64,000 nt of DNA. Origin: Ignelater luminosus. Lineage: Eukaryota; Arthropoda; Insecta; Coleoptera; Elateridae. This document shows, in pieces, positions 34,925 to 44,945 of the stretch. The DNA lies in assembly GCA_011009095.1 (NCBI GenBank), contig VTPC01007531.1:1-64000 (forward strand). The letters run 5' to 3'. Positions within the stretch are counted from its first letter, which is position 1, and each line of letters starts with the position of its first letter. A model generated the notes under the pieces. That model was not told where the DNA came from, did not search any database, and was given only the letters and a program-made list of their open reading frames with translations. The translations under genes and the position numbers were made by a program.

Positions 34925-36443
34925 TTGAGGAATACGGTTGTAGAGAGTAGCTGTTTTCGCGGGGTAGTAATCTGCGCAATTTAGTTACGGGATAAGTTGC
35001 TTTTGCGCGTTGAGATCAGGGTGGGGTCGACGCGAAGAGAGCAGTTGCTTTGAGAGCTTTGGAGAAGGCAGATATACTCGGTTGTGGGGAAGTCTTGTGA
35101 GACGTTTTCTACACAATTTAGCTGTGGTGGCCCGTGAAGTTTATCGTTTTGTTTTGAAGTATTTTTAAAGTACATCAGCGTAGTGCTGGATTTCCAAGGG
35201 CTACCTTTTAAAGCACATTCCTCGAAAGTAAGGTGATATCCTTTTGTTTCTTCCTTTCGCCTTTGGACGGAACGCAGTAGAATTTGTCGTCATTTTGTCC
35301 CTCATTGCTGTATTGACGTGGCCAGCCTGCAAGTTTCAAGTAAACCGATACGCAGTTACCCGTGTGAGCAAAGATTTGGACCGTACAGCTATGCAAGGTT
35401 AGTGTACGCCCACTAATACCGTAGTGTTTATACCTTTTTGGGTTACAGAAACAAGTGCATTCAAAATTTGTTCGGCGGAAACAAAAAAAGAAAACAAGGA
35501 AGTTTCTCCTTGGCATTATTGTAAACATGTATAACGACGGTTTAGAGTATAATCATCGTGGTGTTGTGTTTGGTTGATTATTTGTTTTAACGAATAAAGA
35601 ATTTACAATCCAGTAACGTTTAGAGGAAATTCGCAATGTAAATCAGTTATAATTTTTATCATAACTATGTGATTTAGTTTTAATTTGTTTGTATGTATTA
35701 ATTCATTGACAATTTTATTAAATGAAATTAGATATTTCCTTTCCGTAATATATGCATTAAGTGCAGCCGTAAGCTGTTTGAACGGCGTCGAGCGGGCGCC
35801 CACGCACTTGTCGTTTCTGGGATTCTCCTCGAGCGTCATTGACCAGAATTCTGCGTCGTAGATCTAATACGATTGTTGACGTTTATTCTATAAAGACTTT
35901 GTTTTTGTATAATCAACTGTTTGTTTGTTTTATTTGTATTTTTTTGCTTGTTTTATATTATGTAACCTTTATTTCTTTTTTTTTGATTTATTTTTTTAAT
36001 AGATCTGTAGCTTAAAAGTTTTATTATTGTAATTGTATGCACTGGTTTGAGTGAAAATATCGAAGTCACCCAAGTATTTGACTAATTTGATGCAGTTATA
36101 TTAAATTTCATTAATATAGAATATATCGGGTGATTCAGAAACCTTGATATACTGAGTGATCCAAAGAAAACGATTTGATGATTTAATTTGAATATTCCAA
36201 ATTTACTTGACGAAACATTTATACAGAGTGAATTAAAAATATTTTTGAATAAGGCGGTTTAACGCCTTGAGTAAGCTTTTGTTTCAGAAAGTCTAAGTAA
36301 GTATTTGTAAAGCTGTTGCCGATTTAAGAGGGACTATGGTCTTTTTGAATCTTGTGATCTGGCTGAATCCATAGTGGCGCCTTTTAATAATACCGATTTT
36401 GAGTATTTCAGTGGTAAGTAGGAATTTCGAACCCAGCCGTGTT
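34925..36443 (-). repeat. 1.5-kb dispersed repeat, copy 3 (inverted)
   Basis: The inverse-orientation copy of 16695-18215, with the same short-frame content: GARSTPFKQLTAALNAY at about 35600-35840, IMPRRNFLVFFFCF at about 35470-35525, and STRKSNLSRN at 34981. It extends from near ttctattgaggaata at 34923 to near acccagccgt at 36440. It stands alone, outside the large duplication, so the repeat is mobile or at least dispersed. Short frames within it are not considered genes. Confidence 0.8.
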
Positions 36444-37114
36444 AGATAAATGTTGATTTATTACAAATAAATCTACTCTTTTAATACACAGTTTTCCAAC
36501 AAAATAAAATATCTAAGCGCAATGACTCAAATAAAGATCGTACAGACTATATCAACCTGAGTATGCACATTTATAAATAATACCTATAAAGAGAGATACA
36601 CCTCAGGCAATTTTTCAGGTTGTTGTTGTTAAGCTTGATGATTGGATCTTTAAAGAATTTAAATTTTGTGTATTGTCTACCCTCTAGTGAATACTCTACT
36701 GATGTGAAGTAGTCATTGTGGAACACCACGATTGATTCTTGTTTCTTCAGATAAATTGATGAATTTTAACCATACATATGAATTCTGAAGTTTTCTAACC
36801 AGTTTGGTAACAAAGAGCCCTAATAATTACACTTGAATGTTTCATGAACATAAATAAACCAATCCAAATTTACTCCTACACCTAAGTTACATACTTCTAT
36901 ATTCTGAAGTTTGGGGAAGAATTTTATATTTTGTTCTAACAACTTATGTTTACAAAAATATCTTTCCTATAGGATAAATTAAAAAGTTATAAGTTCTGAT
37001 ACTTTCCGAATAATTCCACATTCAAAAGTTTGGTTTGAATGTACTTAGTACATTAACTCGTTTTGTTAGTTCACTTTCACTAGCACTCTAACACTGTGGA
37101 AATTGAAATATAAA
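36444..37114. other. upstream flank, nothing recognised
   Basis: AT-rich sequence before the next IR gene. I see no conserved block like that of the group A genes. Confidence 0.4.
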
Positions 37115-38884
37115 ATGAATAAATTGATTATTATCTATTTATTATTGTTAACTTTGATTAAATATCATAGTTGTAACATTTTGCAAAACGCCCATAATAA
37201 AGATTTACAACTAACAAGTTGTTTAGCAAAATTGTATAAACAACTGTTTTTTAATAATACAGTACTTAATATTGTTTTTGAAAATTATAATGGCCTGAAC
37301 TCCTTATTGTTATTGATTGATATACCGTACGTTTTGATAAACATTACAGATACAATAAAATTATCTTCAAAGTATTCTAACAATTTTTTAATTTATACAG
37401 ACGATCACATTTCTTTAAACAACACTTTGGAGAAATTGAAGAAAAGTAGTATTTGGCATAAAGGTGAATCTCCAAGGGGAAAATACCTAATCGTTACCAA
37501 ATCACCTGAAGTAATGATTAGATCATTATTTAATATTCTTTGGGATGTAGATATTATAAAAGTTGTAGTAGCTATTTTTGATGATGATATTCCCAAATTA
37601 TATACAGCTGATCCATTTATACCTGAAAACAAATGTGGTCAAACCTTTGATATTTTGTATACAAAACAATTCTGCAATAACGAACTTGTCTTCATGTCTA
37701 ATGAAAAAATACAACGATTAGATAACTGCGTTCTAAGAGTTATATCATATTATCAAACAGTAGCGAACTCATCCACTAGATCCCTAATGGAAGATGTTTT
37801 GTGGTCTACAATAGAATTTATCTCTAAACGTTTGAATGCCGATGTAATATATGGTATCAAAGATGGAAACGAAGCAGAAGCAGAATTGCATAATAAGAGA
37901 AACGAGGGTATCATACTTACTTCACAGATTGTAAGACCAACAGAATTATTAGACAATTACGACTTTAGTTCAAGCTTCTATCAAGATAAAAATGTTATAG
38001 TTAGCTCAAAGACAAAAATCTTCATAGGCTCCATTGCATCAATCTTCAAAATCAATGTTTGGATGGTAATCACATTTACATTTTTAATAACGGTTTTTAG
38101 TCTGTGCTCGTTTGCAAAATATTCAGCAAATGAATGCAACTTCAAAAGCTTCTCAAGGTGTTTTTTTGCTGTTCTAGCACTTACATTAGGTAGTTCGGAC
38201 AATATCAAACCAAAAACTACACGTCTTAACTTTTTGATAACTTCATATTCTATATATTGCTTACTGATGAGTCATTCATTTGGAGGAAATCTAGTTAGTA
38301 TTTTAACACAACCTTATTTTGAAGAAACCGTTCATGGTTTAGGAGATATACAGAAAACAAATAATAAATTAATTTTTCCTCTAAACCCTAAAAGTGCTAA
38401 CTACAGTGCATTTCTAGGAGATCCTAAAGTGGTGAAATTTTTGCAAAATGTTATATTTACGGAAAATCATAATTTAAGTTACCATTTGGAATATATAGCC
38501 AAATACCACAATGTTTCTCTGTATGCATCAGAAGGTGATTTGCAGAAATACTTACACGATACAACTCGTTTAAGTGTTGTAAAAATCCCTATTGTAGTGA
38601 CAGCTACAATATCTATGAGAAAAGGTCATTTTTTTCTCAACACACTTAATAGAATATTGGCTTTCCTGCGAGAAAATGGATTTTATATAAAGTTTTTAAG
38701 TGATGCTATCAGATGGAATAACTTCTATTCCTCAGAGGAGTCTCTAAGTATTGTCTTAAAAACTGAACATTTATTTATTTGTTTTGTATGCTGGATAACT
38801 GGTTTAATTATGTCAACTGTTGCGTTTGTTGCAGAGGTGATCACAATCAGATTTTGCAAAGTAAAAGTTTCGTGGGTACACTAA
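37115..38884 (+). CDS. divergent ionotropic receptor (IR), group C
   Basis: An intact 589-residue IR. I start at the ATG at 37115; the frame stays open a few codons upstream to a TTG at 37103, but the Met precedes the signal peptide (1-20). SPRGKYLIV is at about 119-127. A cysteine-containing insert before S1 (KCGQ, FCNNE, DNCVLRV) is at about 174-209, as in the other group C members. S1 lacks the WAVPxP motif of its paralogues and reads NVIVSSKTK. M1 is about 315-333. The pore loop is about 347-362 with LGSSD. M2 is about 371-390, followed by SFGGNLVSILTQP (388-400), so the usual FQ is replaced by FG. S2 carries RKGHFFLNTLN and M3 is about 554-575. It is the most divergent member here. Confidence 0.95.
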   Translation: MNKLIIIYLLLLTLIKYHSCNILQNAHNKDLQLTSCLAKLYKQLFFNNTVLNIVFENYNGLNSLLLLIDIPYVLINITDTIKLSSKYSNNFLIYTDDHISLNNTLEKLKKSSIWHKGESPRGKYLIVTKSPEVMIRSLFNILWDVDIIKVVVAIFDDDIPKLYTADPFIPENKCGQTFDILYTKQFCNNELVFMSNEKIQRLDNCVLRVISYYQTVANSSTRSLMEDVLWSTIEFISKRLNADVIYGIKDGNEAEAELHNKRNEGIILTSQIVRPTELLDNYDFSSSFYQDKNVIVSSKTKIFIGSIASIFKINVWMVITFTFLITVFSLCSFAKYSANECNFKSFSRCFFAVLALTLGSSDNIKPKTTRLNFLITSYSIYCLLMSHSFGGNLVSILTQPYFEETVHGLGDIQKTNNKLIFPLNPKSANYSAFLGDPKVVKFLQNVIFTENHNLSYHLEYIAKYHNVSLYASEGDLQKYLHDTTRLSVVKIPIVVTATISMRKGHFFLNTLNRILAFLRENGFYIKFLSDAIRWNNFYSSEESLSIVLKTEHLFICFVCWITGLIMSTVAFVAEVITIRFCKVKVSWVH

Positions 38885-39599
38885 AACCATACAAAGTTTT
38901 ATTAAACACAAGAGATTGTAGAGTGTTAGGCAGTATATCTAGATTGGCTAGACTGCTGTGCTTTATAATTATAATTCATTTTGAGTGCTTTGTTTGTTGT
39001 TATTCAAAGTGGGTAGGTTTAGTAAAAAAAGAAATATTAAAACTATGTTTGAAGCATTCTATTATAGAAATAAAAAATAAGATGACTTGTTGTGTTTTAT
39101 TTTCTTACAACCTGATTCGTTGAACCTAGAAGAGAAATAATCGCAATGTTAAAATTTTCTATGGAAACGGTTTTTGATAATGCGTAGAGACTTAATTTTA
39201 TAGTTCAATTCCCAGGTTTTACTGCTTTTCCATAACATAAAACTACAAATAGTGCCCTAAAACATCTATTGCGCATGTAAGAAGTACATTACATAATGCA
39301 ACCCCTGAACTACCATAGCCAGTTTGTCAAATGTCTTGAAATAGAACGCTACTTCTCAATTAGTGACTTCCAATTCAAAATGGGCCGAAAACAATTTCTT
39401 ACACTCCCAGTGCAATCCAATGATTTGTTTTAACTTTTGATGCTCTATGGTCATTGACTTTTCCTCAGTTATTTGAAGCGAAGAAATTTGTAGAAAAGTT
39501 TCTGCATTTCTATTTTTGATCCATGATCACCAAAGACTATTGCGGGTTATATTGCAGACAGTTGGACTTTTCTCGACTTTTCTTTCATAGAAAGCGCAT
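38885..39599. other. intergenic, nothing recognised
   Basis: A 114-codon frame at 38779-39123 overlaps the end of the IR gene in another frame and is judged a shadow. Nothing else recognised. Confidence 0.4.
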
Positions 39600-39601
39600 T
39601 A

Positions 39602-40897
39602 ACACATCGTTCAATAAGTCCCGAGACTAACAACGAAAACAAAATTTTTTTTTTCAAAAATCATTTTTATTCATCAATATAATCTCCTTTTAGAGTGATA
39701 CAATCTTTCCAACGCCTTTCCAACATTTCTATACTATGTTTATAGAAGTATTTATCCTTTGCTTCAAACTAGGCTTCAGTTTCGGCAATGACCTCCTCAT
39801 TCGAGCCAAATTTTTTTCCCTGGAGCATTTTTTTGAGATCAGCAAAGAGCCAGTAGTCGCTGGGGGCTAAATCTGGCGAATACGGGGGGTGGGGAAGCAA
39901 ATCAAAGCCCAACTCGTAGATTTTTGCCATTGTTTTCGTGGACTTGTGGCATGGTGCATTGTCTTGCTGAAAAAGGATTTTTTTTCTTCTTCATGTGCGG
40001 TCGTTTTGCTGCGATCTCCTCCTTCAAACGTACCAACAAGTCAATATAATAATCACTGTTGATCGATTTACCTTTTTCCAGGTAGTCAATGAAAATGACG
40101 CCATGTGTATCCCAAAAAACAGACGCCATGACTTTGCCAGCAGATTGCTGCGTTTTTGGACGCTTTGGGCGGCTTTCGCCAGCCATGCGCCACTCAGATG
40201 ATTGCCGATTCGACTCCGGAGTGAAATGATGTATCCATGTTTCATCCATGGTCACGTATCGACGCAGGAAATCCTTTTTATTGCGAGTAAATAGCGATAA
40301 ACAGCTCTCTGAATCGTCGATTCGTTGCTGTTTTTGTTCCATTGAAAGCAATCGCGGCACCCACTTGGAAAAAACCTTTTTCATGCTCAGTTTTTCATGA
40401 AGGATTGTAAATACGCTTCCAGATGATATCTGTGTCATTTCTGCAATCTCACGGACCTTTACTTTGCGATTTTTCATTACGATTTTGAATACTTCACTCA
40501 CATTTTCCGGTGTAACGGCTTCCAATGGCCTACCCGAACGTTCCGCATCGTTTGTGTTTCCTACGACCACGTTTAAACTCAGCATACCAACGACAAATCG
40601 TTGATTTGGATGGAGAGGAGTCCGGGTAACGTTTCTCAAGCCATTGCTGGGCTTCTACGGTGTTTTTACCCATTAAAAAACAATATTTTATCAACACGCG
40701 AAACTCGCTTTGTTCCATTTTTCAAACAAATTACAAACTGACTTTACTCTAACCTCGATAACTCTGCTGTTTGTGGTCCAATCGACGTGAAATGTTTACA
40801 CGTTTCATGTGAAGGTTCGCACTCTAGGGAAACGTGGCTAGTTTGGTACTACTAGCACCATCTCTGGGTTAGTCTCGGGACTTATTGAACGATGTGT
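39602..40897 (-). mobile_element. full-length mariner transposon, inactive
   Basis: A 1296-bp element with perfect 30-bp terminal inverted repeats (39602-39631 and 40868-40897; outer bases acacatcgttcaataagtcc). TA target-site duplications flank it at 39600-39601 and 40898-40899. Size, TA duplication and the encoded transposase are typical of mariner. Perfect terminal repeats with a broken gene suggest fairly recent insertion, possibly mobilised in trans. Confidence 0.97.
39667..40718 (-). pseudogene. mariner transposase, three visible lesions
   Basis: The start reads MEQSEFRVLIKYCFLMGKNT. Readable landmarks are the helix-turn-helix region, KWVPRLL, YVTMDETWIHH (first catalytic Asp), ESNRQSSEW, GKVMASVFWD, an NAPCHKS-type block (second Asp) in another frame, and PHPPYSPDLAPSDY (third Asp of DD34D). 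Lesions are a frameshift near 40555 after FKRGR, a second near 39990 after MKKKK in an A-run, and an in-frame TAG at 39769-39771 (TEA*FEAK). The three Asp codons themselves remain. Overall it resembles the irritans-type mariners. Confidence 0.95.
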
Positions 40898-40899
40898 TA

Positions 40900-41785
40900 C
40901 GTTGCTGTCTATTTTTGAATTTCTACCATGTGGAACACCTTCCGGATCGTCCACTAAAATTAATTTGTTTCCTATAAAGTTCCATGAGGACCAAGCCAAA
41001 CTGGGTCGCGACATTAGGACGTTTCTGTGGAATATTATTGAAAGTCACTATACAATCAAGCACGAGACAACTGTGTCAGTTTTGTCGAAATTTGGGCCAA
41101 AGTGTGGAAGGTATCATGTTGTTTGTGTCTCACGTATTGTGTTCAATATTTTCAAGTTCTGTTCAGTCCGTAAATGACTGTTGGTTTTAGCCAGTGTCAA
41201 GTTATTTTTGTCCTTTGGTTCAACCAGACTACAGTAGATTTTGTTTTCCATTGTTTGTCTACTTAAAGATCAATTATCCGTTGAAATCCCGAAATGTGAT
41301 TGGCAACATTTGTAAGAATACTTAATTTTTTACTGCGACGGCGAATGAAAGGTAGAAGGTAGATGTATTTCTAGTTTAGTGTTCATACCATTCATTGTTG
41401 CTTGCTCTAGACATTCTAGTCCTTGCTTATTAGTGAAATCAAGCATTATATTGACTTAGATCCGGTACGTGACAATCTTCAATCCTATAGTGACCTTGTT
41501 TCTGAATTAAAAAGAGCTACCCTTGGAAAAGACTATAATAATGCTTTTTGGTCAGAAGTTTCTTTCGCCTACAAGGGAAGAATGTATATGATACATAGCT
41601 TATTCAAGTATTTATCAAGAATACCAAGCTTGGACAATTTGATTATTATGTATAAATGCTAAAAAATGATAAAAATTAAAATCTTTGATTTTGAAAGCCT
41701 AAAACGACCTAAAATTTTTTGTTAAAGCCTGATTTAATTTAATTTACGTTAAGATGTAAGACTTGAAGCGACCAAGACTAAACTA
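40900..41785. other. intergenic, unrecognised frames
   Basis: A 79-codon frame at 41423-41662 (contains LVSELKRATLGKDYNNAFW) looks protein-like but matches nothing I recognise. Frames at 40902-41190 are likewise unidentified. Confidence 0.3.
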
Positions 41786-41789
41786 GGGC

Positions 41790-42345
41790 TTACATTGAAT
41801 GTTACAACAAAATAATAGGTAGAATCAGAGTGATAACAGGTAGGCCCCGAGTAACCCTGCATCATCGCAGTCAACGCAATTTAAACCGCTTAAAAATAGG
41901 ATAGCGTTATGGAAATCTTGTAGTCAATCTCCCCTGAGATTATTTATATTCCTAGAAATTCTGTAAAAAAATAATTCTTTTATAATACATAAAATTTTCA
42001 TTCTTATTTCAAAACTATAAAGTTAATTATTGGGTACTTCTTGAGTTCTCAAAAAAATAAATGCTTTGTTGTTTGTTGAAAAACATTAGAACGGTTTTAG
42101 TTATGTGTATATATCTAAAGTGAGAAATATAAAAAAGAAGTTGTTTTACATTTCATTTATTTAGAAATATATTAGACGATGAAAAACCTTAATTCAATTT
42201 TGATTGATACTCTTCAATGACAAAACAAAAAGCTGAAATATTCGTAATAAAGGCCATCGTATATGTACATCAAGAGAATAACAAATAACTTTTCTGGCGC
42301 TGCACTGTAATGATTTATATTCTAAAATTAAGGAATTGAATGTCT
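41790..42345 (-). pseudogene. ghost IR locus: flanks without coding sequence
   Basis: 42057-42340 matches the upstream flank of the gene at 30269-32005 from 32036 onward. Shared elements are aatgctttgttgt, gttttagttatgtgtata, a pyrimidine tract ending TTTAG at 42115 with ATATATACA, and the 150-base block ending near ctaaaattaaggaattg. 41822-41880 matches the motif found downstream of that gene (29995-30055). Between them lie only about 180 bases with no IR sequence. The coding region of a minus-strand IR gene appears to have been deleted. Confidence 0.6.
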
Positions 42346-42590
42346 AAAGCGGTTGACAACTGAAGTGACTCGCTATAAATGCCATTACTAAGAAAATCAA
42401 TCACTGATTTGCAATGAAAAAGGAAAAATAGGTCATGGTCTCAACTCGATCTATTTTTAAGTTAATTTGCTAAACTTAAATTTTATAAAAGCTATTCTAG
42501 AATTTGATTTGTCTTTTATCTATCTATCCATCCGAGTATATATTTACTTGGCCAAAATTAAGAGAGTTAGTAATACTTTTTAAAGCTTTA

Positions 42591-44285
42591 TTAACGTAAA
42601 AAGTTTCTATAATGAAAACACAATTCTGATATAAACACAAATGTTGCTATAGTTAATCCTAAAATCCAAAGAAAGAATAACCCCATTAAGTGTTGAATAG
42701 TAAGGACAATAGTTTTCACATCCTTCTTTTCTATCATTGTAGTTTTATCACTCTGAGCTATAGTATCAGAAAACATTTTTTGATAAATTCCAGCCTCAGT
42801 TATTCTGCTGCAAAATCTGTTCAAAATATCCAAGAAATAGTGCCCCTTGCGCATAGCAAAAGTAAGTTCCATCTCTAGTAACCCTGAATCGTCTTGTATT
42901 AAATGTACTTTAGGTATCAAGATTGGAAAAGCATATTGTAGTATCTTTCTTCCCATAATGGAGCTACAATTTTTAAAATATGCAATTGTTATTATGTTAT
43001 CTGTTGTATTAAAGTTATTTCGAATGATAAGCCTTTTTTGAATCTTTAAATGTTTCTTCTCTTTACGTTCTAGCAACATTCGGCTTATTTTTTCGCTACC
43101 TATTATTTTTAAGGTAGAGTCAGCTAATTCTTCTACGGTACTAATAGGTGTTTCGCTTCCGGGATGCGTTAAAACACTACTCAGTTTACCTTGAAAATGT
43201 TGAGAAATTTCTATAGAATACAATAAATAAAATATGGTTAGAATACGCAACACGTTTGTTTTTGGTAGTATATTAGTAGAACCACCTAGTGTCATACCAA
43301 ACGTACTTAAGATGCTTCTTTGGAAACTGACAAGTTCTATATGCTCTTTAGATCTTTTCAATAACCACCAGATTACTGTCGTACCTACAAGAACTGCAAT
43401 AATAGTCAACCATACTTGCCATTCAAAGATTGTCAAAATCACTTCAATACTTGACTTTTCAAATATTGGAACAGCCCAAGCTGTATTATCGCGAAAAAAG
43501 CAATCGCTTACATCGTAATCTTTGAGTAATTGTAAGTCTCTCGTTAAACCAACCAATAAATAAACATCTTCACTGCGTTTATACATCAATTCCTTTGGTG
43601 TTGTAGTGAGAATAAAAGTAGCTTTCATTCCTAAAGGTTTACCAATCGTTTTTAGACAATTTAACATCGTACGATATACTCCGTTAAAAAAAGGTTCATT
43701 AGTTGCAGAAATATTTATCCAAAAAGGCATTATCATCTTTATGAATCTCTGTATTTTTTGATTTTCTTTCTTATTACCCAAGAGTAACTTTTGTTCAATG
43801 ATTGGCAATGGGTGTATCAACCATTTGTAACCAGAAGCATTGTAGCTTATTACAGTCACATTTGTTATATCATAACTCCAAAACACATCTATCAAAGGTT
43901 TTATATTAATGAAGTTAGGCACAACGATTATAAATTTTCCCTGAGGTGTTTTACTTTTATCCCAAATGGGTGATTGCTTGAATCTAATTAAGGTATTGTT
44001 CAATAAGAAACAGTTTTCAGTCAAAATTATGTAATTGTTATAAAAAACTGAAGAGTTTTGCATTGGTTTGCCTAATTTAGTAACTTGTCGAGGATTGTTT
44101 ATGGTTAGAAGGGAAAAATAATCTTCGTTGTGGTTATCGTAAATAAATTGTATTGTCTCTTCGGGCAAAAATAAATCTTGAATTAGACACAAAAGGTTTG
44201 CGTTTTCTGTGTTCAAAGAATCGATAATAAAACACAGAATTCCACTACAAGAAATGATGTAAGCTAAACAGCAACTAATCTTCAT
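42591..44285 (-). CDS. divergent ionotropic receptor (IR), group B
   Basis: An intact 564-residue IR. The signal peptide is about 1-21. KTPQGKFIIVV (112-122) replaces the usual SPRGKF. WLIHPLPIIEQKLL (155-168) precedes S1. S1 is about 182-275, with FIKMIMPF, VGLTRD and WAVPIF. M1 is about 291-307 (VIWWLL). The pore is TLGGST (332-337), then M2 about 344-361. HFQGKLSSVLTHP is 363-375. S2 carries RKGHYFLDILNRF and KMFSDT, and M3 is about 532-553. Its 5' end faces the next gene, 660 bases away and on the same strand, but no operon is implied. The minus-strand AATAAA at 42587-42592 overlaps the stop codon, giving a minimal 3' UTR. Confidence 0.96.
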   Translation of the reverse strand: MKISCCLAYIISCSGILCFIIDSLNTENANLLCLIQDLFLPEETIQFIYDNHNEDYFSLLTINNPRQVTKLGKPMQNSSVFYNNYIILTENCFLLNNTLIRFKQSPIWDKSKTPQGKFIIVVPNFINIKPLIDVFWSYDITNVTVISYNASGYKWLIHPLPIIEQKLLLGNKKENQKIQRFIKMIMPFWINISATNEPFFNGVYRTMLNCLKTIGKPLGMKATFILTTTPKELMYKRSEDVYLLVGLTRDLQLLKDYDVSDCFFRDNTAWAVPIFEKSSIEVILTIFEWQVWLTIIAVLVGTTVIWWLLKRSKEHIELVSFQRSILSTFGMTLGGSTNILPKTNVLRILTIFYLLYSIEISQHFQGKLSSVLTHPGSETPISTVEELADSTLKIIGSEKISRMLLERKEKKHLKIQKRLIIRNNFNTTDNIITIAYFKNCSSIMGRKILQYAFPILIPKVHLIQDDSGLLEMELTFAMRKGHYFLDILNRFCSRITEAGIYQKMFSDTIAQSDKTTMIEKKDVKTIVLTIQHLMGLFFLWILGLTIATFVFISELCFHYRNFLR

Positions 44286-44945
44286 CTTTTTAGAGGAAGA
44301 TAAAAGATTTCAATTTAGGTATCAAACATGCTAGGCGTCAAATAATGTAAATATAATATTTGCTTGTTCAACTATGAGTTAAGTTTCTAGGGCTTTTAAA
44401 ATAATTTTTCTAAGTAAGGTAATTTATGGAAATTGTGTATAATTTATGTAACAGTATTACATGACAATAACAGTCAGAAAAGTTGTTAAAATGATATTAA
44501 GGTTTACTTACGTTAAGAAGTTTTAATCTACAATCTAAAGGCAAGAAAGCAATAAACTTTGAAGTTAACGTTAATTTTATATCGATTTGCACAAAAGCGC
44601 TGATAATAAGAAATGAGCAAACATATAAATTCATCCTGGATTTTTCTACCTTGTATCTGAATACACACAGCAGATATATAATATCGCAAAAACAAACAGT
44701 TTTAATGATAAGGTAGAATCAGAGTGATAACAGGTAGGTTCCGAATCACTGCATGATTGTGATCAACGCGTAACAAGTCACTGAAAATTTGAATTTTTTG
44801 TATTTTAAAGATAATATTCAAGTGTAGAAGTTTTTACAACTTTGTAAATAATACGCAACAATTTTTTTGTACATAAATTTATTATAATATGAAAGCATAC
44901 AAATAACATCACCCTATTTATAAATAAGCAAATATCTGCAACTAT
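44286..44945. other. intergenic with short dispersed motif
   Basis: 660 bases between two same-strand IR genes. The motif acaggtaggttccgaatcac, followed by gtgatcaacgcg, occurs at 44712-44772 and also at 29995-30055 and 41822-41880. AATAAA of the 44946-46670 gene lies at 44879-44884 (minus). Confidence 0.6.

Noticed and set aside
38779-39123. 114-codon frame overlapping the end of the 37115-38884 gene
   Set aside because: It begins inside M3 of the receptor in another frame, so it is a shadow frame.
41423-41662. 79-codon protein-like frame
   Set aside because: Looks plausible in composition but matches no family I recognise and has no supporting signals.
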